In this document: positions 27,254 through 36,132 of the stretch, in pieces
Layout of the letters: each line of letters opens with the position of its first letter
Position numbering within the stretch: the stretch's first letter is position 1
Assembly (NCBI RefSeq): GCF_900089835.1
Contig: NZ_OANU01000023.1
Span: 124,001-188,000 of the forward strand
DNA from: Vibrio thalassae
GTDB taxonomy: Bacteria > Pseudomonadota > Gammaproteobacteria > Enterobacterales > Vibrionaceae
Direction of reading: 5' to 3'
DNA: 64,000 nt
Notes under the pieces: generated by a model
Databases searched by the model: none
What the model was told of the DNA's origin: nothing
The model's input: only the letters and a program-made list of their open reading frames with translations
Position numbers and translations under genes: made by a program

Positions 27254-28411
27254 TTAGTCTGAGCAATCACCTTTGAAGCATAGTGTAACGACCATCAGCA
27301 TCGATACCACAGTGAGCGACAACCCTAAGTTGGCCAAAGCACTTGATGCCGATAAACCAAGGGCAATCAATGTGTAGTACAGAAGACCAAGAATAGCACT
27401 CGCACTACCCACCGCTTGTTTGTAGTTCGCTAACGCTTGACTTAGCACGTTTGGAATACCGATACCAAACGCCATAACCACGATCATCATTGGCAATAAG
27501 AACCACAGACTGTGTTGAGTCACATAGACGCCAAGGGAGCCAAGCATAGATAAACCAACCGCGAATTTGATTAACAACGCCGACGTTATACCTTTGCTGA
27601 GCAATCGTTTGTTGATTGAGCTGCCGATCAACGTTCCAACTGCCAACACCACACCCGAGTAGCCAAACTGTTGAGCATTAAGCCCCAGTTCACGAAATAT
27701 AAATGGACCGATCTGGTAGTAGTTAAACACCACGACGTTAAAACCGGCAACTAGCAGGGCTGACACCCAAATGTGTCTATCCATTAGCATCTTTTTCGCT
27801 GTCTGAGCCAACGGCGCTTTACGCGCTTCTTGGCTGCGAGTTTCTGGCAATAGCAACGCACTTTTGCTAAGCAATACCACTGCAAGGATACAAAGCGCCA
27901 AGAATACGTAAGTGTGTCCTCCTAAGTGAGTAAGCTGTCCGCCTGCGAACATACCGATAACCGGACTGATAGCGATGCCCATTCCCACTAATGAAAAGGC
28001 TTTCCCTAACTCCCCACCAACGAACTTGTCGCGCAGCATTGTTTGTGTCACTACCGACCCTGCAGCTGCGCCAAAAGCGCTAACAGCACGAGCGACCAGC
28101 AGCATGTCGAACGACGTCACAAATACAGCGGCAAATACACCTAGTGCATAAGTCATCAAGCCTAATAGCATACTGACTCGACGTCCTAAACTATCAGACA
28201 AAATACCCCATGCTACAACACCAATAGCAAAGGCATAGAAATACGTTGCAATGGTTGCTGCCGCGAGATTGTCGCTCACCCCAAAATACTGCCCAATCTC
28301 TCCCAGTGCTGGGCTGTAGATAGTTTCAACAATCTGAGGAAACATAATAAGCAGCACTAATAGCCACATTGGAGGTTTTGACATCTCTCCATATTTTGTG
28401 TGTTGAATCAT
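27254..28411 (-). CDS. MFS drug-resistance transporter (Bcr/CflA type)
   Basis: Twelve-helix major facilitator of 385 residues. The motif A loop GILSDSLGRRVSMLLGL lies near residue 70, and motif C, GMGIAISPVIGMFAGGQL, lies near residue 145; both are characteristic of the drug:H+ antiporter Bcr/CflA branch. It is divergent from an AraC regulator that starts 97 bp away, an arrangement common for small-molecule exporters under local AraC control. The substrate is not predictable. Confidence 0.88.
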   Translation of the reverse strand: MIQHTKYGEMSKPPMWLLVLLIMFPQIVETIYSPALGEIGQYFGVSDNLAAATIATYFYAFAIGVVAWGILSDSLGRRVSMLLGLMTYALGVFAAVFVTSFDMLLVARAVSAFGAAAGSVVTQTMLRDKFVGGELGKAFSLVGMGIAISPVIGMFAGGQLTHLGGHTYVFLALCILAVVLLSKSALLLPETRSQEARKAPLAQTAKKMLMDRHIWVSALLVAGFNVVVFNYYQIGPFIFRELGLNAQQFGYSGVVLAVGTLIGSSINKRLLSKGITSALLIKFAVGLSMLGSLGVYVTQHSLWFLLPMMIVVMAFGIGIPNVLSQALANYKQAVGSASAILGLLYYTLIALGLSASSALANLGLSLTVVSMLMVVTLCFKGDCSD

Positions 28412-28508
28412 TGTGATTCCTCCTCTTTATTTGATGGTGATAAGTTTATCGTTAAAGAAATTTGTACTAATATCATCATAAGAACAAAAAATATCGAATT
28501 TAGGACAA

Positions 28509-29273
28509 ATGGCACTTATTGATCATCAAACAACGTTCGATGCTGATACATTGGATGTGCCCGTTATTGGCGTAGCCGCAAGAGTGGGTAGACATGACTC
28601 CGGTATGCACGAGCATCAAAAAGGACAACTGCTTTACGCGCCTCAAGGTTGCATGACTATCGAGCTGCAAGGGTGTCGCTCCGTTTTACCGCCAACTCAA
28701 GCCGCTTGGATACCACCAAACACCATACACAGAGCAAGCATGAACAATGTCGTTGAATATCGCTCTCTGTACTTCGATACCAACTGCTTTACCAAAGCCC
28801 CCAGCACCATACAGTTTCTTACCGTGAACGATCTGTTTAAAGCATTGATAGATAGAATGAGCTACTGGTCTTGGGACATAAATAGCGAACAGACGCACAA
28901 CACCACCACTTTGTTTTGGGAAGAGTTTGAATCAGCGTTGGCAGAGTCGCACATATTGCCTATCCCTAGCGACCCAAGAGTGAAAGGAGCGTTAAAACGG
29001 TTTTTGACTGGAGAGCTTTGTTTGCCTTCGTTAGAGAAGTTTTCTCATGATGTGGGTGCCAGCGGTAAAACCATTAGTCGGATCTTCTCTAAAGAGACCG
29101 GTATGAGTTTCCAAGCTTGGCGTCAGCAATGGCGGTTACAACGCGCGACAGAATTGTTGGCTCTAGGACAAAGTGTTTTGGATGTGTCTTACGCGTTGGA
29201 ATTTTCAAGTGATAGCGCTTTTATCGCTTTTTTTAAACAGCATATGGGCATCACGCCCAAACAAATGTTTTAG
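28509..29273 (+). CDS. AraC-family regulator
   Basis: Regulator of 254 residues: an N-terminal cupin sensor (MHEHQKGQLLYAPQGCMTIEL, WIPPNTIHRASM) and a C-terminal double helix-turn-helix. The latter shows LEKFSHDVGASGKTISRIFSKETG and VLDVSYALEFSSDSAFIAFFKQHMG, followed by the family-ending TPKQMF. This layout matches regulators of the NimR type that control an adjacent MFS exporter. The divergent MFS gene is the obvious target. Confidence 0.9.
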   Translation: MALIDHQTTFDADTLDVPVIGVAARVGRHDSGMHEHQKGQLLYAPQGCMTIELQGCRSVLPPTQAAWIPPNTIHRASMNNVVEYRSLYFDTNCFTKAPSTIQFLTVNDLFKALIDRMSYWSWDINSEQTHNTTTLFWEEFESALAESHILPIPSDPRVKGALKRFLTGELCLPSLEKFSHDVGASGKTISRIFSKETGMSFQAWRQQWRLQRATELLALGQSVLDVSYALEFSSDSAFIAFFKQHMGITPKQMF

Positions 29274-29361
29274 TATCGAAAAATAATATTCAAGATTTGC
29301 ATAGTGAGAAAATCAGCCGTCTTTCAGACCTATATTAACTGCATTATCAGCCCAGCTCCAT

Positions 29362-29476
29362 CTAATAAAAACAATACGTTAAGACGCATTTTATTAGCTA
29401 AATTAATACATCAAACCAACGATAACTAATGCTAATCAAACCATAAGCATTGGTTGTCGTTATGGTCATTTTTTTT
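29362..29476 (+). terminator. Two stem-loops with T-run between AraC and MFS genes
   Basis: The 303-bp gap 29274-29576 holds a 9-bp AT stem (29362-29370 with 29389-29397). A 16-bp stem follows (29418-29433 with 29446-29461) that pairs fully only as plus-strand RNA, using two G-U pairs. Eight T residues follow at 29469-29476. It is either the AraC terminator or a leader attenuator for the MFS gene 100 bp further on. Confidence 0.65.
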
Positions 29477-29576
29477 AGTTTTACTCCTCTACGCTCAAGC
29501 CTCATAGTCGCGGCGAAAATCTAATCAATTTATTCACTCTCTCTATTTTCCAACGACTATTTAGGAGGTTCCGCTA

Positions 29577-30737
29577 GTGGAAAACACACCTGATTTCGCA
29601 GTAAAAACTGGCTTTAAAGTACCTGTTATTGCGCTATCACTTTATGCCGTCGCATCGGGTTATTTGATGAGCTTGATCCCGCTTATGTTGGGCGAGTACG
29701 GTATTGATGCAAGCAACGCAAGTTGGCTGGCAAGTGTGTTCTATGCGGGTCTTTTAGTAGGTGCGGTTATTATTGAGCCTGCGGTTAAACATATCGGTCA
29801 CCGCGTGGCATTTATCGCCTGTTTAGCACTTTTTATCGCGACTATCGTTGCGTTACCGTTAGCGCCTGTCGCATGGGCTTGGCTTATTACACGTTTTGTA
29901 GCTGGCATCGCGGTAGCGGGCGTATTTGTTATCGTTGAATCATGGCTACTGGTTGGTGACGAATCTAGCCGCGCAAAACGCCTTGGCCTTTATATGGGTT
30001 CACTATACGGTGGCTCGGCGTTAGGTCAGCTTGGCATTGGCTTTATCGGTGTTCAGGGCAGCCTACCATTTGTGGCTATTCTTTCTATGCTAAGTGCCGC
30101 TATCTTGGTGTTGATGTTTGTTCCAACTCAGCAACCACAAAGCTCTCACTCAGCGACACTATCGTTCAAACAAATTGCCAAACTGAACCATGCTGCCATC
30201 ATCGGCTGTATTGTTTCTGGCTTAACCCTTGGTTCCATCTACGGTCTAATGCCTGTAGAGCTGACGCACCGTAATGTGTCACAAAGCAGTTTAAGTGCAT
30301 TAATGGCACTAGTCATCCTAGGTGGTATGGCAGTACAAACTCTAGTGCCACCACTACTTAAAGTCGCAGGCCGTACTCCATTGATGGGCATGTTCTGTTT
30401 ATTGGGTGTATTTGGCGTTGGTCTGGTAATACTTAGCGATGAACTGAGTGTATTAGCGATTAGCTTATTCTTGATAGGTATGGCGACATTCGCACTATAT
30501 CCAATTGCGATTAACTTGGGCTGCGATAAATTAGATGAGAGTTTTATTGTCTCTGCGACTCAAGTTATGCTGTTTTGCTACAGTGTTGGCTCTGTTGCTG
30601 GCCCTGTGCTTGCTGACTGGTTTATGGATGGAACACAAGGTTTGATGGCTTACTTGCTTGCCACAATGATGGCAACCGCTATCTACATGTTCATCGCGAG
30701 CATCCGTACTAAGAAACACTTGGTGGCTGGCGAATAA
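29577..30737 (+). CDS. MFS transporter (YcaD/YfkF-like)
   Basis: Twelve-helix major facilitator of 386 residues. The start is GTG at 29577, supported by a strong AGGAGG 8 bp upstream. The pattern VFYAGLLVGAVIIEPAVKHIGHR near residue 60 and VIVESWLLVGDESSRAKRLG near residue 125 are typical of the YcaD-like group. The substrate is unknown. A hairpin follows the stop. Single gene; a structured region with a terminator lies upstream. Confidence 0.87.
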   Translation: MENTPDFAVKTGFKVPVIALSLYAVASGYLMSLIPLMLGEYGIDASNASWLASVFYAGLLVGAVIIEPAVKHIGHRVAFIACLALFIATIVALPLAPVAWAWLITRFVAGIAVAGVFVIVESWLLVGDESSRAKRLGLYMGSLYGGSALGQLGIGFIGVQGSLPFVAILSMLSAAILVLMFVPTQQPQSSHSATLSFKQIAKLNHAAIIGCIVSGLTLGSIYGLMPVELTHRNVSQSSLSALMALVILGGMAVQTLVPPLLKVAGRTPLMGMFCLLGVFGVGLVILSDELSVLAISLFLIGMATFALYPIAINLGCDKLDESFIVSATQVMLFCYSVGSVAGPVLADWFMDGTQGLMAYLLATMMATAIYMFIASIRTKKHLVAGE

Positions 30738-30770
30738 TATCCACACATTGAAGACACACCCTGTGCACTT

Positions 30771-30799
30771 AACAGAGCGGCTCTAAAGGCCGCTTTGTT
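30771..30799 (+). terminator. Terminator after YcaD-like MFS gene
   Basis: 10-bp stem AACAGAGCGG/CCGCTTTGTT with one G-U pair, 33 bp after the MFS stop. No long T-run follows. Confidence 0.5.
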
Positions 30800-30879
30800 G
30801 TTTGGAGACCGTCAGTTTTACCTCTGCTTTTTTTGTTTTAAGTACTATAGTTAAATCAAGTCATTACAAGGGAACGGTT

Positions 30880-31209
30880 ATGCTATCCGAACAAGACCAA
30901 CAAACCAAAACCAATGCTATTATCGCTTATGTCTGTCTTCTTCTAGGCAGTTTTACTGGCCTTTTCTATCTCGTTGGCGGTATTTGGGCCATGCTCAAGC
31001 GCAGTTCTTCAGCGGGTAGTCCGATGGCGGATCACCTTGAAAACGCAGTACAGACCTTTTGGGTATCCATTATATTGACGATCGTCGGGATCTTCTCCAT
31101 GCCGCTGTTCGGGATTGGCTATTTAATCCTTGTCGGTACCTCCGTATGGGTTATCTACCGCTGTGTAAAAGGACTCGTCAGGGTGCTCGACAATCAAAGT
31201 TATTATTAA
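30880..31209 (+). CDS. Small membrane protein, DUF4870-like
   Basis: A 109-residue protein with two or three membrane helices (AIIAYVCLLLGSFTGLFYLVGG, then a long hydrophobic region around residues 55-90). A short N-terminal polar stretch and a positive inside loop (MLKRSSSAG) are present. The architecture and the segment HLENAVQTFWVSII resemble DUF4870/YtcA-like small membrane proteins. I chose the ATG at 30880 after GGGAACGG; upstream in-frame codons are non-coding in character. Function unknown. Confidence 0.7.
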   Translation: MLSEQDQQTKTNAIIAYVCLLLGSFTGLFYLVGGIWAMLKRSSSAGSPMADHLENAVQTFWVSIILTIVGIFSMPLFGIGYLILVGTSVWVIYRCVKGLVRVLDNQSYY

Positions 31210-31211
31210 CA

Positions 31212-31237
31212 AGAAGAGGCTCAAATGAGCCTCTTCT
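31212..31237. terminator. Bidirectional hairpin between convergent genes
   Basis: Perfect 12-bp stem AGAAGAGGCTCA/TGAGCCTCTTCT with a 2-nt gap, lying between the small membrane protein and the ABC-F gene, which converge here. U-tracts are weak on both sides. Confidence 0.6.
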
Positions 31238-31248
31238 CAATTAATCCG

Positions 31249-32841
31249 TCAGCCTTTTAGGGCAATGACTTTGTCTATCCTTAATTGTTCGATGAATCCC
31301 ATATCATGACTGACCAGTAACGCTGTTCCTGCGTAGCCATTAATCGCAGCAATCAATTGTTGTTTGGCTTCGAGATCCAAGTGATTATCTGGTTCATCCA
31401 GTAACAGTGTCGCCACCTGTTTTTGGTGCGAAGCAATCAACATGGCTAGCTTCATTTTCTCTCCACCACTGAGTTGCTCGACTTTGTCATAGACTTTGTC
31501 TCGCCTAAAACCGATGCCAGCTAATAGAGTACGGGCAACAGGATTGGTCATGTCCTCACACCCTTCACACACAGCATCAATCAGCACCAAAGCATCGTTA
31601 AGCATCGAAAAGTGCTGATCTAAGTAAAAGCACTTCGTATTGACTCGAAGCCCATCCGTAGCAACCGTTGAGTTTTTGCTCATAGCAAGCACTCGCTTTA
31701 AAATGGTCGATTTACCCGAGCCGTTACCACCTTTTAGCCACGCATGCTCGCTGGTAAGTACCGTTGCACGAATCGGTGCACCAAGCACATTAGCATGCTG
31801 AAATGCGTCAAACGCGATGGCTGTCTTACCCTGCGTTTGAACCACTCCGGTGTACCATTTCTGCGGTTTATTCTGTTCTATTTGCTCCTTCACTTGCTGA
31901 AGTTTTTGGTCCAAAACGGCGAACTGCCGTTCACTTTGAGCGGCAATCGCGGCATTCGCATTCTGTGCGCCTTGCTTTTTACCATCCATCAGTATTTTTG
32001 GTTGACTACCACTCATCCTTTGCGCTTTACCCCTTGTCGCGAGCTTTTGAGCTGTGATTACCCGTTGGTGCGCTTTCTCTGCTTTTACCTTTCTCTCCTT
32101 AATCAGTGATTTTGCTTTGTCCTGCAACGCTTGCAGATGCTCATTTTTGTGAGCAACGAAGGTTTGGTAGTTGCCTCCATAACCGGTAATACCTAATGAG
32201 TTCAGCTCGAGTATTTTGTCAACCTGATTGAGGAACGCAATATTGTGGCTTACCACCAGTACTGGTCTGTCTATTGTTTTCAATTGATTCACTAACCAAT
32301 CAACATGCTCAGAATCTAAATGGTTAGTAGGCTCATCAAGAACGAATGCGTCATAATTTTGCTGCAGTAGTACATAAAGCCTTAATAAAGCACGTTGCCC
32401 ACCACTTAATTGCGCCAGTTTAATATTGAGATCGGTAGGCAAGCGCAGTTGCGTGAGTAGCCTTGATAATTGTTCAGCAAGATCCCATTCATCATCGGCA
32501 ATCATGTCAAACCAATGACAAGAGCTATCACCTTGCTGAATGTGCTCAAGGGCGAGCAACTTATTTTCCACACCTAATAGTTGAGCAATACTTTGAGACA
32601 AGTCTGATTCACTTTCTAATTGGCTATAAAAGCCAACAGATTTGATCTGATTTCCCCACTCCACTCGCCCTTCAGACGGTGGGGTTAATTTAGCGAGGAT
32701 CTGCGCTAAATGACTCTTACCACTGCCATTTTTCCCTACTAACGCTGTGATGCCTTCTTCGATTGCGAAGTTAAGCGATGAAAATAGTCGGTTTCCATCA
32801 GGAAACTGCTTTGAGATTGAAATTGCATGAAATGCAGTCAT
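31249..32841 (-). CDS. ABC-F family ATPase
   Basis: Soluble protein of 530 residues with two ABC domains and no membrane segments, the hallmark of ABC-F translation factors. First domain: Walker A GKNGSGKSH, signature LSGGQRALL, Walker B AFVLDEPTNHLD. Second domain: GGNGSGKST, LSGGEKMKLA, LLLDEPDNHLD. A basic, Gln/Lys-rich linker lies between them (KAHQRVITAQKLATRGKAQR). ATG 32841 with an AGGAGGATG ribosome site is chosen over 32862. It may be a ribosome-associated or resistance ABC-F; the subfamily is not determined. Confidence 0.9.
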   Translation of the reverse strand: MTAFHAISISKQFPDGNRLFSSLNFAIEEGITALVGKNGSGKSHLAQILAKLTPPSEGRVEWGNQIKSVGFYSQLESESDLSQSIAQLLGVENKLLALEHIQQGDSSCHWFDMIADDEWDLAEQLSRLLTQLRLPTDLNIKLAQLSGGQRALLRLYVLLQQNYDAFVLDEPTNHLDSEHVDWLVNQLKTIDRPVLVVSHNIAFLNQVDKILELNSLGITGYGGNYQTFVAHKNEHLQALQDKAKSLIKERKVKAEKAHQRVITAQKLATRGKAQRMSGSQPKILMDGKKQGAQNANAAIAAQSERQFAVLDQKLQQVKEQIEQNKPQKWYTGVVQTQGKTAIAFDAFQHANVLGAPIRATVLTSEHAWLKGGNGSGKSTILKRVLAMSKNSTVATDGLRVNTKCFYLDQHFSMLNDALVLIDAVCEGCEDMTNPVARTLLAGIGFRRDKVYDKVEQLSGGEKMKLAMLIASHQKQVATLLLDEPDNHLDLEAKQQLIAAINGYAGTALLVSHDMGFIEQLRIDKVIALKG

Positions 32842-33157
32842 ACATCCTCCTTTACAGAGCATGTGAAGCTTGGCAGATAGTACTATTTTAAGTCAGCTTT
32901 ATGCTGATGATAGAGGTGTGTAAATAGAACGAGCCAACGCCCACTAACTCTGCGATTTCAAAAGTTACTTGTATAAAACGATCGAAATTGAGTTAGTTGT
33001 TCATGTAGGCGTGTACTCCTAGGAAAGTGATAGTGAATTTATAACTCAAGCGGCATGAGAAAACTACTGTTCTGCTCAAAAAAGCAAAATTCTCTGCGTC
33101 TTTTTTGAATTAGCACCGTCTAATTTAATGACCACTTATTTATAATCAGAGAAACCT
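32842..33157. other. Intergenic region between ABC-F and PatB genes
   Basis: 316 bp carrying both divergent promoters. A TATAAT-like hexamer lies at about 33141-33146, close to the PatB-like start. I see no gene, repeat or clear operator. Confidence 0.5.
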
Positions 33158-34330
33158 ATGTTTAAAGTAACCTCATCAACGTCCGCTACGCAAAACAACT
33201 TTATCAAACATGATTCTGCCATGTTAAACCAGTTTTACGGAACAAACGATGTCGTACCCTATTGGGTCGCTGATATGGATTTTCCCATTGCAAATCCAAT
33301 TACGCAGGAATTACAACGTCTTGTTGATCGCGAAGTTTACGCTTACGAGTTCGACTCTTCTCGAGTTTTTGCAGCTATTGCGCGCTGGAATGAAACCGCA
33401 CATAACCTGTCATTAGACCCAAATCACTTCGTGCAAGTACCGGGTGTCTTGAGTGCTATTGCCCTGTTGATTCGCGAATTTACCCAGCAAGGCGACGGCG
33501 TATTGATTCAAACACCGGTTTATCATCAGTTTCGCAGATTGATTGAATCGGCAGGCAGAGTGGTTGCAGGTAATTCTCTCAAGATCGAAGATGGACACTA
33601 CACCATCGACTTTGACGATTTTGAGCAGCAACTCAAACGGGGCAATGCCAAAATGGTTCTTTTGTGTAACCCTCATAACCCTGTTGGTCGTGTTTGGACT
33701 CGCTCTGAACTTCAAACGATGGTCGATATTGCCCGCCGTTACGATGTGATTATCGTTAGTGACGAAATCCATGCCGATATCGTTTTCGACGATCATACAT
33801 TCACATCAATTGTCTCTTTGAGATACGAGAAAGCGGTTTCTATTATCGGCTCACCCGCGAAAAACTTTGGACTAAACAGCATCGCGAACGGATATATATA
33901 CACCGATAACGACGCTTTGTATCAACAAATCAAATCCACCGTGAGTTCATTGGCTATCGACCATGGGAATGCGCTAACCACTTATGCCACCATCGCTGCT
34001 TACGAGAAAGGTAGAGAATGGTTTGAAGGCTACTTGCAATACACTCAAACCACTGTTCATTGGATCGCCGAGTTTGTTGCTTCATCTTTGCCAGACATCA
34101 CCATGTATAAACCTGAGGGTACCAACCAAATCTGGTTCGATTTTTCCAAGTTACAACTCGCGCCGGATACGCTGAAATCTTTGCTGGTTAACGAGGCAAA
34201 AATGGGGCTGACTCCGGGTGCATGGTTTGGCGAAACCAACCCTAATTACTATCGCATGAACATCGCAGTAGACAGAGAGCAGATCCAAGCGTCATTTGCT
34301 AGGTTGCACACCGCAATTAACTCTCTCTAA
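33158..34330 (+). CDS. patB: PLP-dependent aminotransferase/C-S lyase (PatB/MalY family)
   Basis: Fold-type I pyridoxal-phosphate enzyme of 390 residues, class I/II aminotransferase, MalY/PatB branch, usually with cystathionine beta-lyase activity. Family marks are YWVADMDFPIANPI near residue 37, LLCNPHNPVGRVWTRSEL near residue 170, IIVSDEIHADIVF near residue 198, and the PLP-lysine motif SPAKNFGLNSIANGY near residue 232 (Lys in PAKNF). It is monocistronic, convergent with the sigma-factor gene. Confidence 0.9.
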   Translation: MFKVTSSTSATQNNFIKHDSAMLNQFYGTNDVVPYWVADMDFPIANPITQELQRLVDREVYAYEFDSSRVFAAIARWNETAHNLSLDPNHFVQVPGVLSAIALLIREFTQQGDGVLIQTPVYHQFRRLIESAGRVVAGNSLKIEDGHYTIDFDDFEQQLKRGNAKMVLLCNPHNPVGRVWTRSELQTMVDIARRYDVIIVSDEIHADIVFDDHTFTSIVSLRYEKAVSIIGSPAKNFGLNSIANGYIYTDNDALYQQIKSTVSSLAIDHGNALTTYATIAAYEKGREWFEGYLQYTQTTVHWIAEFVASSLPDITMYKPEGTNQIWFDFSKLQLAPDTLKSLLVNEAKMGLTPGAWFGETNPNYYRMNIAVDREQIQASFARLHTAINSL

Positions 34331-34361
34331 ATCCCACTCCCCTTACTAGCTAAGGGGAGAG

Positions 34362-34898
34362 TCACTGCCGATTTAGCCACACTTCCTTTGGCGCATAATC
34401 GGTCACACCGCCGTGACCGATTTCGATATCGCAACATCGCATGATATGTTCTCTCAGCTTGATTCGGCTTCGTTGAATTCGGCTTTTAGCACCAGATAAC
34501 GATATTCCCATTCGCTCCGCTATCTCTTTTTGGGATATTCCCTCAAGCTCTGCCAGAATTAAAGGTGTGCGATACTGCTCTGGTAATTCATCTATGAGCG
34601 GTCTTAAACATTGCGCTACCTCTTGATGAGCCTGCTCTGCCGTATCCGGCTCTTCATGAACAAGATCTTGCGGTAACGGGTCGAAATCACGACGCTGACG
34701 GTAGTGATCCATAATCGTGTTATGGGCAATGCGAAATAGCCAACTGCTCAAACTTCCTTGGGACTTGAGCTGATGTAAATTATCACTCGCTTTGATGTAA
34801 ACATCCTGCAAAATGTCATCAACAAGATGCTCATCATCCACTTGTTTTGCGATGTAATGTCTTAACTTTTTTTTGTGATTTTGCCATTCTGCAAGCAT
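34362..34898 (-). CDS. sigZ: SigZ-like ECF sigma factor
   Basis: Extracytoplasmic-function sigma factor of 178 residues. Region 2 is present (DILQDVYIKASDNLHQL, then SWLFRIAHNTIMDHYR), and region 4 follows (LPEQYRTPLILAELEGISQKEIAERMGISLSGAKSRIQRSR). A C-terminal extension, RCCDIEIGHGGVTDYAPK, with two adjacent Cys is characteristic of the SigZ group. No anti-sigma gene is adjacent. It lies 94 bp downstream of a DUF1501 gene on the same strand, so it may be co-transcribed or independently promoted. Confidence 0.88.
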   Translation of the reverse strand: MLAEWQNHKKKLRHYIAKQVDDEHLVDDILQDVYIKASDNLHQLKSQGSLSSWLFRIAHNTIMDHYRQRRDFDPLPQDLVHEEPDTAEQAHQEVAQCLRPLIDELPEQYRTPLILAELEGISQKEIAERMGISLSGAKSRIQRSRIKLREHIMRCCDIEIGHGGVTDYAPKEVWLNRQ

Positions 34899-34992
34899 AA
34901 ACCCAGACTCCTAACCCCATATTGCCTTAGTTAATCTCTTTAAGACGAAGCAACCCCATAAAAGACGCAACTTTTCTACCAATGTATTATGG

Positions 34993-36126
34993 TCATGATA
35001 AAACACGAATAGGCTGAATATCTTGCGTCTCTGGGAAAGTGTTGTTGAGCGTCGTTTGATCCGCCCCCATATGCTGCTCTAATACACCTTTGATAACTGC
35101 ACGAACATCCAACGTTGGTTGTAAGTCACGCCCCTGATAGAGCTGATTGCTAGCTAATCCTGGCCAATCGGATAAAACCCTAGAGCGTTGTACTGCTCCT
35201 CCCATTACCAACATCGCATTGCCTGTGCCGTGATCGGTCCCTTTGGTCCCATTCTCGGCGGCAGTTCGTCCAAACTCACTCGCTGCAATAACCACAGTCG
35301 ACTGCCATTTTTCGCCTAATGCGGATTTTAACGCTGCCATACCTTGATCAAACTTATTGAGCTGATTGGCAAGTCTGCCTTTTTCTGCCCCTTGCGACGA
35401 GTGTGTATCCCATCCACCCAGCTCTAGCACTACAATATTAGGCCCATTGGGCGAGCTCACAAACTTGCCAGCCTGCTTGGCTAAGTTGGTAAATTGTTTA
35501 TTTTGATTGCCGCCCATGGACATTGACTCTAACTTCATTGCTTCTTTAAAGTTTGCAGAGAGTTTGGCATCAGATTGGAACATTTCAGCAAGTAAATTGG
35601 CCTGCTCTTCTTTAGCATTTAGCTTATGCGGAAACCAACTGCTGACTTTGACATCACCTTGAGCAATCAATGGTAGCCCGGCATCAATCGCAATCGCTTG
35701 GTTGCTTTGTTGTGTCTTCAAAAAGCGATTCAACCACCCTACAGGCTCAAAGGGATCCGTGGAGCCATTTTCTAGGATCTTCTGACCATCAAAGTGGGAA
35801 CGACTTCGATAGCCAGTGGCGCAAGCATGAACAAACATGGCTTGCTTGTCCTGATACATCTGATGAACCGTTTTTAATGCTGGATGTAAGCCGAACCCTT
35901 TCTCTAACGGGTTAAGCTGATCTTTGGTGAGTGCTATTGTTGGCCGCAACTTTTGGTAATGCTCATCAAAACTTGGTACTACCACGTTGAGGCCATCCAT
36001 CGCGCCGCGAAGTGTTATCCAAATTAGTACATTTGGGCTTTGCGTTGACGCAAAGGAGAAATTGGGTAGCAAGGTAACCAGAGACGCCGCTCCTACGCCT
36101 TTCAAAAAATGTCGTCGTGTCGTCAT
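34993..36126 (-). CDS. DUF1501 protein with Tat-like signal
   Basis: A 377-residue exported protein of the DUF1501 group, distantly related to alkaline-phosphatase-like folds. The N-terminus MTTRRHFLKGVGAASLVTLL has the twin-arginine motif followed by a hydrophobic core. Conserved pieces are WITLRGAMDGLNVVVP, GYRSRSHFDGQ, VLELGGWDTHSSQG, FGRTAAENGTKGTDHGTGNAM. The role is unknown. It begins 6 bp after the DUF1800 stop; the two families usually occur as a pair. Confidence 0.9.
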   Translation of the reverse strand: MTTRRHFLKGVGAASLVTLLPNFSFASTQSPNVLIWITLRGAMDGLNVVVPSFDEHYQKLRPTIALTKDQLNPLEKGFGLHPALKTVHQMYQDKQAMFVHACATGYRSRSHFDGQKILENGSTDPFEPVGWLNRFLKTQQSNQAIAIDAGLPLIAQGDVKVSSWFPHKLNAKEEQANLLAEMFQSDAKLSANFKEAMKLESMSMGGNQNKQFTNLAKQAGKFVSSPNGPNIVVLELGGWDTHSSQGAEKGRLANQLNKFDQGMAALKSALGEKWQSTVVIAASEFGRTAAENGTKGTDHGTGNAMLVMGGAVQRSRVLSDWPGLASNQLYQGRDLQPTLDVRAVIKGVLEQHMGADQTTLNNTFPETQDIQPIRVLS

Positions 36127-36132
36127 AACCGT

